Positions 26,310 through 36,039 of a DNA stretch of 64,000 bases are shown piece by piece. Source of the stretch: UBA3478 sp965662045. GTDB taxonomy: Bacteria > Bacteroidota > Bacteroidia > Flavobacteriales > Flavobacteriaceae. The stretch's first letter is position 1; every line of letters starts with the position of its first letter. The notes beneath the pieces were generated by a model. That model had not been told where the DNA came from. It saw only the letters and a list, made by a program, of their open reading frames with translations, and did no database searches. Position numbers and translations under genes: made by a program. The stretch covers positions 1-64,000 of the forward strand of contig CBFIGE010000009.1 of NCBI GenBank assembly GCA_965662045.1, in the 5' to 3' direction.

Positions 26310-27054
26310 GGATGAAAATTTATCTGCCCGTAACCTAAAGAGTATCCTGGACGAAATAGGTGATATTGAAGTTATTGCGTTTTTGGATAGCATCGAGGAC
26401 GCGGTTAATTGGTTCGGTAAGGAAGAACACCTTGATATACTTTTTCTGGACATCCATTTGGCAGATGGTTCCTCGTTCGAAATTTTCAATCAAATCGAAA
26501 TCGATTGTCCGATAATATTTACAACCGCATACGATGAATACGCCCTAAATGCGTTCAAGGTCAATAGTATATCCTATTTGTTGAAGCCCTTAGCAAAAAA
26601 GGATGTGCAGGAAGCACTTCAAAAGTTGAAAAGGTTGCGTTCTGAAAATACTGCCACTTTGGATATTAAAAGCCTGTTGGGTTCCCTAAGAAATCAACAT
26701 CAATATAAATCCCATTTTTTAGTTTCTTCAAAAGGGGAAAAGTTATTTCCATTAAAGACTGATGACATTGCCTACATTCATATAGATGAGGGCCTGATAA
26801 AAGCGCATACACACGGCGGCAAAATCCATTTTATGGATCAGACTTTGGATGAGCTTGACACACAATTGAATCCTGTCAATTTTCATAGGGTCAACCGCCA
26901 GTATATACTATCTAAAAATGCCGTAAAGGATATTGACCAATGGTTCAATAGTAGATTATCTGTCAATTTGAACATTCCGGTCAAGGAGAAAATTTTGATT
27001 AGCAGGGTAAAAGTGTCCGACTTTAAGAACTGGTTTACCGGAAGTAATTCCTAA
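26290..27054 (+). CDS. LytTR-family response regulator
   Basis: A 254-residue regulator: receiver domain at 1-120 with phosphoacceptor Asp in LDILFLDIHLADGSS and the conserved Lys in YLLKPLAKKD, then a LytTR DNA-binding domain from about 145 (PLKTDDIAYIHIDEGLIKAH, then FHRVNRQYILSKNAV). It is the cognate partner of the overlapping kinase. LytTR proteins bind short direct repeats; candidate target DNA lies in the gap just downstream, before the PD40 lipoprotein gene. Confidence 0.92.
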   Translation: MKAVIVEDENLSARNLKSILDEIGDIEVIAFLDSIEDAVNWFGKEEHLDILFLDIHLADGSSFEIFNQIEIDCPIIFTTAYDEYALNAFKVNSISYLLKPLAKKDVQEALQKLKRLRSENTATLDIKSLLGSLRNQHQYKSHFLVSSKGEKLFPLKTDDIAYIHIDEGLIKAHTHGGKIHFMDQTLDELDTQLNPVNFHRVNRQYILSKNAVKDIDQWFNSRLSVNLNIPVKEKILISRVKVSDFKNWFTGSNS

Positions 27055-27151
27055 GGATACCGTTTTATTTTTTCATTTCACCTGTTCCCTGTCAAAGTTC
27101 AACCCTAAAAAATTGAATTTCACACTTAATTTTCAAGTTTAAGTTATTCAA

Positions 27152-27204
27152 GGTCATAATTTTACACTATAAGAACAACTTATAGTAAACTCCTTTAGGG
27201 TCAT
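27152..27204. promoter_or_regulatory. Palindrome and direct repeat upstream of the PD40 lipoprotein
   Basis: A perfect inverted repeat actataag (27166-27173) / cttatagt (27179-27186) with a 5-bp spacer sits between two copies of ggtcat (27152-27157 and 27199-27204). This lies 40-90 bp upstream of the 27245 start and just downstream of the regulator gene, so it is a plausible operator region. Confidence 0.5.
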
Positions 27205-27244
27205 TACTAAAAAATAAGTCCGAACAAATAAAACATTTATAATT

Positions 27245-29104
27245 ATGAATCTTGGAAAACGAATTATTGGAAGAGTCTTTTATTGCTCCATTGTAATCGG
27301 CACCATCTTAGGGTGTGGGAATACTAAAAGCCCAGAAATTGCAAAAGCAAGTATACCGGAGAAAAAAGTTATGCTGATGAATCGTATAGGACCTTCCGCT
27401 TCAGAACTCATAATCGCCAATGTTGATGGAAGCGAGGCTAAACCACTTTTTGAGGAATCCGGGTTCGATTACCATGCAACATTTTCCATGGATGGCGAAT
27501 GGATCGTATTTACCTCTGAACGTGAGGGTTCCGGTCAATCCAACATCTATAGGGTGCATCTTGATGGTTCTGGACTGGAACAATTGACAGATGACCCAGC
27601 CTTGGATGATCAGGGATCTTTGTCCCCGGATGGTTCAAAACTGGCATTTATGTCATCCAGAATTGATAAGACTGCCAATATTTGGATTATGGATATGCAT
27701 ACCAAAGAAACGACCAATTTAACTGGTCGAGATGGAATAGCTGGTGACCCGATGTATCCCAACGGTTTTTTCAGACCCTCGTGGTCGCCTGATGGGGAAT
27801 GGTTGGCGTTTTCATCCGATAGAAATACACCTTGGCGTGGTCATGGTAATGGTTCTGGATGGGAACATACCCAAGAGTTGGGTATTTATGTTATAAAACC
27901 GGATGGTACCGGTCTTCGAAAAATCTCACAAGATGGCATTGCTTCCGGGTCACCTGAATGGTCTAAGGATGGTAAAAAAGTGGTTTTTTATGAAATGGAG
28001 GTTGAAGATACCTGGAACGCCCGAACCTCGTTCGGCGCTTCAAAGGCCACTTCACAAATTGTTACTATAGACCTTTTGTCGGGTAAAAGAGAAGTTGTTA
28101 CCCAAGGCCCGGGATTAAAGCTACTACCACAATATGTATCTGAGGACAATGTCGGATATATGATAAAGGCGGGACCCAACGAAGGGGTAGGCTACTCGAA
28201 CGGTTCTTCATTTAAGGAGAAGTTGCGTTCACCTTCTTGGTCGTATAATGGTACTCAAGTAGTCTATGAAAAGCAAGATTGGACCCCACGCGAACAAAAT
28301 CAAATATTGTATAGCTGGGATTCTGATTACGAGTACAGGTATACGGATGTTTTCCCTAGTTTCTCGGTGGATGGAAAACTGTTGATTACCGAAAAAGATG
28401 ATAATTCTTCACTTGCCATAATGGATGCCGACGGATCCAATCGCAAACGTATTTTTGAGAACAAGGAGATGTATGCCTTTTCGCCCGCTTGGTCACCAGA
28501 TGGAAAACAAATATTGTTCGGCTATGGTGGATATTTCCAGAATCGTAAAACGATGGCCGCAAAGATCATGCTTGTCAATCGAGATGGTTCAAATGCTGAG
28601 GAACTAACAGACGGTATGCCAAATGCCGGATTTCCAAGTTGGTCCCCCGATGGAAAACAGTTCGTATATAGGGTATGGAACAAGGATAATACAGAAGAAA
28701 ATGGACTCCGTATTATGAACTTTGAAGATAAGAGTGTTCAAATATTGACCACTGAACCGGACAATGTCCCCTTTTGGTCACCAGATGGAGAACGTATCCT
28801 GTTCACCAGAAAACATCAAGGCAACAATTTTGATATTTTTACCATTAAACCTGATGGGACAGAACTGAAACAGCTTACCACTTTTCCTGCCAACGATGCA
28901 CATGCTGTTTGGACCGCGGATGGAAAACACATTTTGTGGAGTTGTGGTGATTATGGATTTAAGGAGGAAGCACCTTTGAGTGATAATACTTTTCAGCCTT
29001 ACGGTGTCATATTTATGATGGATGCAGATGGAAGTAATAAAAAACCCCTAACGGATAGCATCTGGGAAGACTCTATGCCCTGTTTTGTTCCCTCGAATCA
29101 ATAA
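27245..29104 (+). CDS. PD40/TolB-like beta-propeller lipoprotein
   Basis: A 619-residue lipoprotein with lipobox at TILGC (about residue 25). Many PD40 repeats span almost the whole protein: FSMDGEWIVFTSERE, SLSPDGSKLAFMS, SWSPDGEWLAFSSD, AWSPDGKQILFGYG, SWSPDGKQFVYRV, FWSPDGERILFTR and WTADGKHILW, enough for two propellers. It resembles periplasmic TolB-type or oligogalacturonate-lyase-like propellers, but catalytic residues cannot be assigned. It follows the LytS/LytTR pair and may be its target. Confidence 0.85.
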   Translation: MNLGKRIIGRVFYCSIVIGTILGCGNTKSPEIAKASIPEKKVMLMNRIGPSASELIIANVDGSEAKPLFEESGFDYHATFSMDGEWIVFTSEREGSGQSNIYRVHLDGSGLEQLTDDPALDDQGSLSPDGSKLAFMSSRIDKTANIWIMDMHTKETTNLTGRDGIAGDPMYPNGFFRPSWSPDGEWLAFSSDRNTPWRGHGNGSGWEHTQELGIYVIKPDGTGLRKISQDGIASGSPEWSKDGKKVVFYEMEVEDTWNARTSFGASKATSQIVTIDLLSGKREVVTQGPGLKLLPQYVSEDNVGYMIKAGPNEGVGYSNGSSFKEKLRSPSWSYNGTQVVYEKQDWTPREQNQILYSWDSDYEYRYTDVFPSFSVDGKLLITEKDDNSSLAIMDADGSNRKRIFENKEMYAFSPAWSPDGKQILFGYGGYFQNRKTMAAKIMLVNRDGSNAEELTDGMPNAGFPSWSPDGKQFVYRVWNKDNTEENGLRIMNFEDKSVQILTTEPDNVPFWSPDGERILFTRKHQGNNFDIFTIKPDGTELKQLTTFPANDAHAVWTADGKHILWSCGDYGFKEEAPLSDNTFQPYGVIFMMDADGSNKKPLTDSIWEDSMPCFVPSNQ

Positions 29105-29200
29105 ATTTGAAATTTCCTTAAAATTCGCAAACTTAGGGGACAAGGAAACAAATCGTATTGTAATCGATTGGACGACCTTAAAATTTATAAACTAAATAAA

Positions 29201-30367
29201 ATGACTTTACCACAAATACTTATTTTCTATCAAAGAATTATAATCTTCGCATTTTTGTTAATGTCGTTTGGATTACCATTAGATGTTCAGGCTCAAAAAC
29301 CAGAACCACCCATACCTATTGAAGCCTTTTTCGGCAACGAAGCTCTCTATTTTCAATTGGTCGTAAAGAAAAAATTCGCGCCCACAAGCAAACTCAATTT
29401 CTTTACGGTAGCTACCTATACCGCCGACTACGAAAATAACCAAGAGGAAAACAGCATCGTTATACCCGTTCATGGAGTTCAATCCATTAAGGCATTAAAA
29501 GCAGGAAAGCATGTCGCCTGTACCGTACCGATGGCCACTACGGTTGAAGAGTGCAAGGAAATTGTTCGATTGACCGAAGAGACGGGATTGACCTATATGA
29601 TGATGGAAACCGTAGTCTATGCCCGGGAGTTTTTATATATGAAAGAGCTTTATGAAAACGGTGAGTTGGGTAAAATCCAGTTTCTCAAAGCTAGTCATCA
29701 GCAAGATATGGACGGATGGCCCAACTATTGGCCCGGACTTCCACCAATGCACTATGCTACGCATTGCGTAGGCCCCGTTTTGGGACTGACAAGGGGAGAA
29801 GCCGAATATGTTTCTTGCTTTGGTTCGGGGACTATTCGTGAAGAATTAATATCGGAATACAACTCCCCTTACGCTGTGGAAACGACACATATTAAATTCC
29901 GAAATTCAGATTTAAGTGCACAAGTATATCGTTCACTTTTTGATGTTGCGCGTCAGTATCGCGAAAGCTTTGAAGTGTATGGCTCAAAAAAATCCGTGGA
30001 ATGGCCTTTGATTGAGGGAAAACCTTTGGTAGTGCATACCGCTAAAAAACCAGAACCGGAAATTCCGGAAGAAATGGAGTGCCCTGATTTTGCCAAATTA
30101 CTTCCAGAGGAAATTCAGCATTTTACTACGAAGGGAGTTTACGATGAAGACGAACATCAGCATCTTTCATTTACCCAAGGTGCGGGGCATGGAGGGTCAC
30201 ATCCGCATTTGGTACATGAATTTGTTGATGCCTTAGTTAAAAAGCGGTCGCCCTATCCGAATGCGAAACGGTCGGCGAATATTACCTGTGTGGGTATTTT
30301 GTCGCATGAATCGGCTTTGAGAAGTGGGGAAATTATCAGGCTGCCTGAATTTACTTTTGATTCCTAA
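29201..30367 (+). pseudogene. Chimeric Gfo/Idh/MocA gene: foreign secreted N-terminus replacing the NAD domain
   Basis: From about residue 92 (GVQSIKALKAGKHVACTVPM) to the end this is a near copy of the oxidoreductase at 4305-5435. The first 91 residues are unrelated: a signal peptide (MTLPQILIFYQRIIIFAFLL...VQA) and about 58 residues beginning KPEPPIPIEAFFGNEALYF, which look like the start of an exported or outer-membrane protein I do not recognise. The Rossmann GLGFG motif is gone, so NAD-dependent activity is not expected. The junction lies near 29,470 where both parents share catgg. The frame is open throughout, so a product may still be made. I start at ATG 29201, not the upstream TTG. 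Confidence 0.8.
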
Positions 30368-30391
30368 ATGCGCTGACCTTATTAGTTAAAT

Positions 30392-30682
30392 CTAAAGTTG
30401 TTCAAAATCCAGTTCTAAAAAATCCTCCACATAATTCATCCAAAAATTTTGCACAAAGGCAAGATGTTGCGAATTGTTGTTGTAGGCTTCATATTCCTTC
30501 AATGAATCGAACTCCATAAAAATACCGTAATCGAAGCTATTCTTTTTACTGAATTGGCGTAAACATTCAAAATTATTGACCCCTTTAATCGCCCGTAGTT
30601 TTTCGACTTCATCAAGAAATACTTTTTCGTCTGAAGAACCCCGAGGATGTTTTAATCTGAACATAACACTATGGCGAATCAT
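30392..30682 (-). CDS. Dabb-family dimeric alpha/beta barrel protein
   Basis: A 96-residue protein with the stress-responsive A/B barrel pattern (MIRHSVMFRLKHP, then FDYGIFMEFDSLKEYEAYNN and QHLAFVQNFW). It is the last gene of the rhamnose operon, 19 bp behind the permease. A dimeric alpha/beta barrel fold is shared with the L-rhamnose mutarotase RhaM, which is otherwise missing here, so a mutarotase-like role is conceivable but unproven. Confidence 0.8.
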   Translation of the reverse strand: MIRHSVMFRLKHPRGSSDEKVFLDEVEKLRAIKGVNNFECLRQFSKKNSFDYGIFMEFDSLKEYEAYNNNSQHLAFVQNFWMNYVEDFLELDFEQL

Positions 30683-30701
30683 AACCTTTTATTTTATCCG
30701 A

Positions 30702-32117
30702 TTAGGGTTGAACTGTTTTTTGAAACTTCTTGCTAAATACCAAAAATAGAACACCACAAAGTAACCATGCTGGTAAGGTTACAAACGAAAGGAACACATC
30801 AAATTGAAGCGAAATCCCATAGAAAAGCCCAAAACTGATGGCCCACGCCCAAAAGACAGCTTTGTTGAAATTGATATTCGCCAACTCGGCATAGTTTTGA
30901 ACGATGCCGGCCTGTTTATGGAAGAAATGCTCAAATACGATTATAGCTCCGAAAGGGGCAAGGATAAATCCGTATAGCGCGACAAAATCAAGCAATTGCA
31001 TGGCGAAAGCAGGGAAAAGTCCTGCAATGGTTGCTATGGATCCCGCGAGAATAGTTACCCAGAAAGTCGATGCCTTTGGTAGAATGGCCTGAAAGGCAAG
31101 ACCCGCTCTGTATATTGTAGGGTTTGCAGTTGTCCACCCCGCAAGTACTACGGCTATGATTCCAAAAATACCGATGGCATTATTGGCCAAGGGACCAGGT
31201 GCGACAGTAGGAGCCTGCCCATTCGATAATAAGGCTTGGGCTTCGGGAGACTTCAAATAAACTGCATATAAAAGAGCCGCCGCAATCCAGGCCATATAAT
31301 GACCTACGTACATTCCTGCTGCCGTAGTCCAGCCCGAACTTGCTTTTTTTGCAAAACGGAAAACCGATAAATCGGACATACCGATATGCATAGCGGCATT
31401 AGCGAACCATGACCAAATAACAACATGCCAAAAGGTATATTTTATTTGGCCGGGGAAGGGTTCCGAACCTTCGCCCCAGATATTCCAAAAATCAGTAAAA
31501 CTCTGTACGCCAAGTTGACTTAATGCAACTACGCCACAAGCCACAAATGCCAAAACAATCAAGGGAGACATCCAATTGGCCGCTTTGGAAACCATATCGT
31601 ACCCCTTTGACGCGATGAGCGAAATGACCACTCCGACAATCAGAACGATGATTACAAATGTAATTCCGTTGGGTGTGGTATCGGTCAGTTTTGGCATTTC
31701 CATATCAAAGGGGATGCCTACCGCCGTGGCCGAAACGGTTATCATGGCTCCCGCCAAAAAACAGAACAAAATGCCATTGGCTAGATTGTAACCGATGACC
31801 AATTTTTTGCCGCAGATTTTTTCAAGTTGGTAATAGAGGGTCAATCGATGCTTTACGGCGATTTCGGCGGTCAAAAAACGCCAGCTTAAAACGGCCAATA
31901 AATTACCTATAAGTAGGCCTACGATGAGGTCAAAGGCACTTACCCCGGCGGTCAAAAATAAAGGGCCGATGGTAAACTCGGTGCCAGCGGCATGTTCCCC
32001 GGCATACATCCCCAAAAAGCTTTTCCAGCTTTTTAATTTAGATTGAGGTACAGGGGTACGCTCAAATTCCCCACCCGCGACTTCCTCTATTTCTTCTTCT
32101 ATATTGTATTGGCTCAT
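30702..32117 (-). CDS. NCS1-type (purine/cytosine permease-like) transporter
   Basis: A 471-residue membrane protein with about 12 hydrophobic segments and the cytosine-permease family look (SWKSFLGMYAGEHAAGTEFT, then GLLIGNLLAVLSWRFLTAEI, SDLSVFRFAKKASSGW). NCS1 proteins import nucleobases and related compounds by Na+ or H+ symport. Here it sits inside a rhamnose catabolic operon where RhaT or an MFS sugar importer is usually found, so the substrate may be rhamnose or another operon intermediate. Confidence 0.8.
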   Translation of the reverse strand: MSQYNIEEEIEEVAGGEFERTPVPQSKLKSWKSFLGMYAGEHAAGTEFTIGPLFLTAGVSAFDLIVGLLIGNLLAVLSWRFLTAEIAVKHRLTLYYQLEKICGKKLVIGYNLANGILFCFLAGAMITVSATAVGIPFDMEMPKLTDTTPNGITFVIIVLIVGVVISLIASKGYDMVSKAANWMSPLIVLAFVACGVVALSQLGVQSFTDFWNIWGEGSEPFPGQIKYTFWHVVIWSWFANAAMHIGMSDLSVFRFAKKASSGWTTAAGMYVGHYMAWIAAALLYAVYLKSPEAQALLSNGQAPTVAPGPLANNAIGIFGIIAVVLAGWTTANPTIYRAGLAFQAILPKASTFWVTILAGSIATIAGLFPAFAMQLLDFVALYGFILAPFGAIIVFEHFFHKQAGIVQNYAELANINFNKAVFWAWAISFGLFYGISLQFDVFLSFVTLPAWLLCGVLFLVFSKKFQKTVQP

Positions 32118-32135
32118 AATTTATGATGTTGGTGG

Positions 32136-33284
32136 TTATTTTATCAAATGGTTTGGTAGATCTTCCACTCGTTCGCAACAAAGCTGATCCATAACTTGTT
32201 TGAATTGGGTCTTCAACATTCCGATGGTATGGTCTCCTCCTTCATTACCAAGTGCGCCGACCCCGTACATAAAGGAACGTCCCATAAAAGTAAACTTGGC
32301 CCCACTGGCCATTGCCCTTGCGATGTCAGGCCCCGAACGAAGTCCGCTGTCCATCATAATCTCTATTTGGTCTTTGTATTTTTCAACGACATCCTGTAAT
32401 GTGCCCATAGTGGATTGTGCGGCATCTAACTGTCTACCGCCGTGATTTGAGAGAATTATTCCATCAAAACCCATTTTTATGGCATCTTGGGTGTCCTGTT
32501 CAGAGGCTACTCCTTTTAAGACCAATTTTCCTTTCCATTTGTCTCGTATCGGCTTTATTTTTTCTTCGTTAAGTCTTCCCGAAAAAGTTTTGTCCATAAA
32601 AGCACCCAACTGTTTTAAATTGAGACCTTCCGGCGTATATGGTTTTAATGTTTCAAATGTCGGTTGGCCATATTTCAGCGTATTAAACGCCCATGATGGT
32701 TTTCCTAAAATTTGAAGGATGTTCCTGACCGACATCTTTGGAGGTAATGCAAGTCCGTTTTTGAAATCTCTTGGGCGAAAACCGAAAGTGGGTACATCAC
32801 AAAGCAATACCAAAACGGGACATCCGGCGGCCTCAGCCCGATCGATAATGGCATCACGGATATCATCATCCACTGGATTGTACAATTGAAACCAAGCATT
32901 CCCTTCGGTCAGTTCGCTTGCTTTTTCAATATCCATCGTTGTTACCGTACTTAGTATAAATGGGATGTTATGCTGGTATGCCGCTTTGGCCAAAATGGCC
33001 GGAGAATTGGGCCACATCAATCCCTGCAATCCTACGGGCGCAATGCCAAAGGGCGCATCGAACTCCATACCCATTATTTTGGTTTTTGTGGAACTGCTAC
33101 CGTGATTCCTTAAATACCGGGGCTGTAATTGTACTTTTCTAATCTCCTCGGTATTTCGTGCTAGGCTTACATCTTCATTACAACCACCATCCAGATATTC
33201 AAAGGCAAATTTTGGCACCCTTGATCTGGCCTTGGTCCTCAAGTCATCCAGGGAGGGGTAATCGGTATTGAAGTACTGGGCCAT
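32136..33284 (-). CDS. lldD: FMN-dependent alpha-hydroxy-acid dehydrogenase (L-lactate dehydrogenase type)
   Basis: A 382-residue flavoprotein of normal family length. The FMN active-site signature LSNHGGRQLDAAQS is present, with the N-terminal substrate-loop region (YLDGGCNEDVSLARN) and PVGLQGLMWPNSP. It oxidises L-lactate (or a close 2-hydroxy acid) to pyruvate. In this operon it would consume lactate formed from L-lactaldehyde, the aldolase product. It starts 6 bp downstream of the kinase stop. Confidence 0.85.
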   Translation of the reverse strand: MAQYFNTDYPSLDDLRTKARSRVPKFAFEYLDGGCNEDVSLARNTEEIRKVQLQPRYLRNHGSSSTKTKIMGMEFDAPFGIAPVGLQGLMWPNSPAILAKAAYQHNIPFILSTVTTMDIEKASELTEGNAWFQLYNPVDDDIRDAIIDRAEAAGCPVLVLLCDVPTFGFRPRDFKNGLALPPKMSVRNILQILGKPSWAFNTLKYGQPTFETLKPYTPEGLNLKQLGAFMDKTFSGRLNEEKIKPIRDKWKGKLVLKGVASEQDTQDAIKMGFDGIILSNHGGRQLDAAQSTMGTLQDVVEKYKDQIEIMMDSGLRSGPDIARAMASGAKFTFMGRSFMYGVGALGNEGGDHTIGMLKTQFKQVMDQLCCERVEDLPNHLIK

Positions 33285-33290
33285 ATTTTT

Positions 33291-34664
33291 TTATTTGCTG
33301 ATAAAGGGGGCGTGTTTTTTAAGACTATAGTTTTTTTTCAGGAATCCGGAATCGAGTTCGCCGCCCGAAATCACGATGGCCGCTCCGAGTGCTGAGCCTA
33401 ATGAAGAAGTGGTCGTCCGCAGTTTCATTCCCCTTAAATAATGGGACAACAGCTTGATATAAATATCGTTGTCGCTAAAACCACCATCAACATACAACCT
33501 TTTAATTTGGTCTTCTCCCTTCGCAAGTTTTATATTTTCCACTTGTAACTGTAACAATTCTATCATTAAATGATGATAGGCTTCTTCAAAAGAATCATAT
33601 TTGATTTTAGTTTCGTTGAGCATTTTATCGGTTGTAAAACTCTCCCATTTGAATAGCGGTTCTATGCCTTCGGAAATTCCCAGAAAAGTTTCGTAATCGA
33701 ATTTTACCGTTTTGTGATATTCCTTTGAAACCTTGAAATGTTCTGAAAGTACCGCTACCTGAATATTGTATTCATTGCCCAAAAACAATCGGGTCGACCG
33801 TACGGGATTACCGTTGATACGCATGAAATTGATGGAGTCATAGGTCATACCCTCTTTGAATAAGGCATTTTTGGAAAACGGATTCAACGTTATACTCCAA
33901 GTACCCGTGGATACCAAAATGAATTTCTTTTTTATACTGCGTACATAGGGAAGCAAGGCCGCCGAACTATCATGAATGCCAACCCCGATTTTAATATGCT
34001 TGCCATTATAATTCATGTTGATGCTTGTTTCCGTGGAAACGATGGGTGGCAATATTTTATGGATTCCCTCTTGATAAATCCATGAATGGTAATCCTCTTT
34101 TTCGTAATCCCACATGGTGGTATGGCAACCGATACTTGTATATTCACTCAAAGGAATACCGGTAAATACATAACTGATATACTGAGGTAAATGAAGGGAA
34201 TATTTAATTTTATTGAAAACCGCTGGTTGGGTCTTTTTTAACCAATACAGCTGTAAACCGGAATTGAGCATCCCGGAATAGGGAGACCCCGTTGCTAATG
34301 CAAATTCTTCTTCGGGACCATACGTTTTGAAAAATTCTTCCTTTAGTTTATCATCAAAGGGTTTGGTATAATTGTAAAGCGGAGTCAATACTTCTCCATT
34401 TTCATCTAAATGGACCAAACTCGCACCGTACGTGGAAAAGTTGATGGCCGTAATATTGAATTTCTCATCTTTTAAAATCCTATTAAAAACACTTTTCAAC
34501 CATTTTTGAAGGGAAAGTAGATCTTCGGTAGGATGGCCATCTTCATCTTCAATAGTGTCAAAGGAAGAATATTCTCGATAAACTTCATGGTAATCGGCAT
34601 CAAAAAGGAAGAACTTTTTGTTGGTCTTACCAATGTCGAATATGGCCGTTACCTTTTTTTTCAT
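33291..34664 (-). CDS. rhaB: FGGY carbohydrate kinase, rhamnulokinase
   Basis: A 457-residue FGGY kinase. N-terminal phosphate loop AIFDIGKTNKKFFLFD, a mid-region with STGTWSITLNPFSKNAL, and the C-terminal motif YVDGGFSDNDIYIKLLSHYL followed by SLGSALGAAIVI. Co-operonic with rhamnose isomerase (10 bp upstream) and the rhamnulose-1-phosphate aldolase fusion, so the substrate is most likely L-rhamnulose. Confidence 0.88.
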   Translation of the reverse strand: MKKKVTAIFDIGKTNKKFFLFDADYHEVYREYSSFDTIEDEDGHPTEDLLSLQKWLKSVFNRILKDEKFNITAINFSTYGASLVHLDENGEVLTPLYNYTKPFDDKLKEEFFKTYGPEEEFALATGSPYSGMLNSGLQLYWLKKTQPAVFNKIKYSLHLPQYISYVFTGIPLSEYTSIGCHTTMWDYEKEDYHSWIYQEGIHKILPPIVSTETSINMNYNGKHIKIGVGIHDSSAALLPYVRSIKKKFILVSTGTWSITLNPFSKNALFKEGMTYDSINFMRINGNPVRSTRLFLGNEYNIQVAVLSEHFKVSKEYHKTVKFDYETFLGISEGIEPLFKWESFTTDKMLNETKIKYDSFEEAYHHLMIELLQLQVENIKLAKGEDQIKRLYVDGGFSDNDIYIKLLSHYLRGMKLRTTTSSLGSALGAAIVISGGELDSGFLKKNYSLKKHAPFISK

Positions 34665-34674
34665 CGCTTCCTGC

Positions 34675-35955
34675 TTAAAGTCCCGATGCGATGGAATGTT
34701 TTCCTCTTTCTTTAATCAATCCCTCACGGATTTTTAAAGATCGGTATGTTTTTAAAGGCTTCAAAGCCCCGCCATTTTTCAATCGGGCCCTTTCCAAGAT
34801 CGGACGTACATCGGTACGATAGGCGTTCTGGAGAATTTCTTGGCATAATGCCACATCATTTTCAGCCTGTGCTGCTTTCAATTCGGCTTGGTCAATTAGT
34901 AATGCTTTTGCGTACGCTTCTTGAATTGCCTCCAAGGATTGCATCAAGTCTTCCATCGGATCTTTGATGTTATGGCTGGCATCGATCATCCAAGCCGGAT
35001 ACGGATTTTGGGGGTTGTTCTCCAATCCATATACTAACTCATTAAAGATCAAAAAGAGTGCATACGGTTTTACACTTCCGACCGTACTGTCATCATCCCC
35101 ATATTTACTATCATTAAAATGAAAGCCGCCCAGTTTGCCTTTGAGCATCAAGGTCGATACGATTTGCTCAATATTGGTGTTCGGCAAGTGATGGCCAAGA
35201 TCCACCAAAGTGTAAGCCTTTTTGCCACAGCCATTGGCCAGCATAAACGAAGTACCCCAATCTTGGATTACCGTACTGTAAAAATTGGGTTCGTAAGGTT
35301 TGTATTCTATAAAGAGTTTCCAATCATCGGGCAGGGTAGCATAAATCTCCTTAAGACTGTTTTCGGTATTCACTAAGGAAGTCTGAAAATTATCTTGTCC
35401 CGGAAAATTGGATCCATCAGCCAACCAAACGGTCAAGCTTTTAGAACCTAGTTTCTCGCCGATTTTTATTACATCGATATTATGCTGAACGGCTTGCTCG
35501 CGAACAGCGGCACTTCTGTTAGAAAGCGAACCAAACCGATAACTTTCTTTCGCATTTTTCTGATCTTGAAAAGTGTTGGAATTGACCGCATCAAAAATCA
35601 AATCATTTGCTGTCGCTAGTTCCTTTATCGCTTGATAATCTTCAGGAATATCCCATGGAATATGCAATGAAATAGCACCGGCGGTTTTAGTCAGGGCGTG
35701 TAATATACCGACATCTTCTATTTTCTGCTCAAGACTAGCTGGCTCCCCATAAAATGAAAATCGACCAAAACGAGTGCCACCCGCACCCAAGGCCCAGCTC
35801 GGTATTGCTACTTGAAAATCTGAGAGTTGTTTTACGATGGCATCAACATTGGCCCCTTTTTTGGTTAGAGCGTTTGACAAAAAGTCAAAACTATCATTAT
35901 GCGTAGCTCCATTATATTGATTTTCCGATTGGATATGCTCTTTATTTAATTTCAT
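34675..35955 (-). CDS. rhaI: L-rhamnose isomerase
   Basis: A 426-residue isomerase of the Pseudomonas/Bacillus RhaI type, distinct from E. coli RhaA. Conserved-looking segments include SWALGAGGTRFGRFSFYGEP, KSLTVWLADGSNFPGQDNF, LFIEYKPYEPNFYSTVI (metal Glu), LVDLGHHLPNTNIEQIV (Asp and His) and GGFHFNDSKYGDDD. It converts L-rhamnose to L-rhamnulose. No signal peptide. An 84-bp gap with a strong hairpin separates it from the upstream aldolase gene. Confidence 0.9.
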   Translation of the reverse strand: MKLNKEHIQSENQYNGATHNDSFDFLSNALTKKGANVDAIVKQLSDFQVAIPSWALGAGGTRFGRFSFYGEPASLEQKIEDVGILHALTKTAGAISLHIPWDIPEDYQAIKELATANDLIFDAVNSNTFQDQKNAKESYRFGSLSNRSAAVREQAVQHNIDVIKIGEKLGSKSLTVWLADGSNFPGQDNFQTSLVNTENSLKEIYATLPDDWKLFIEYKPYEPNFYSTVIQDWGTSFMLANGCGKKAYTLVDLGHHLPNTNIEQIVSTLMLKGKLGGFHFNDSKYGDDDSTVGSVKPYALFLIFNELVYGLENNPQNPYPAWMIDASHNIKDPMEDLMQSLEAIQEAYAKALLIDQAELKAAQAENDVALCQEILQNAYRTDVRPILERARLKNGGALKPLKTYRSLKIREGLIKERGKHSIASGL

Positions 35956-35980
35956 TTTCTTGTCTTTTGAAGATAGAAAT

Positions 35981-36004
35981 ACCGCAGATAACTCTATCTG
36001 CGGT
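35981..36004. other. Perfect 10-bp hairpin inside the rhamnose operon
   Basis: accgcagata (35981-35990) pairs perfectly with tatctgcggt (35995-36004) around a 4-nt loop. On the minus (transcribed) strand it is not followed by a T tract, so it is more likely an mRNA-processing or stabilising hairpin between aldolase and isomerase than a strong terminator. Confidence 0.6.
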
Positions 36005-36039
36005 TATTTCCGAAATAAACTTAAAACTAATTCATAAAA

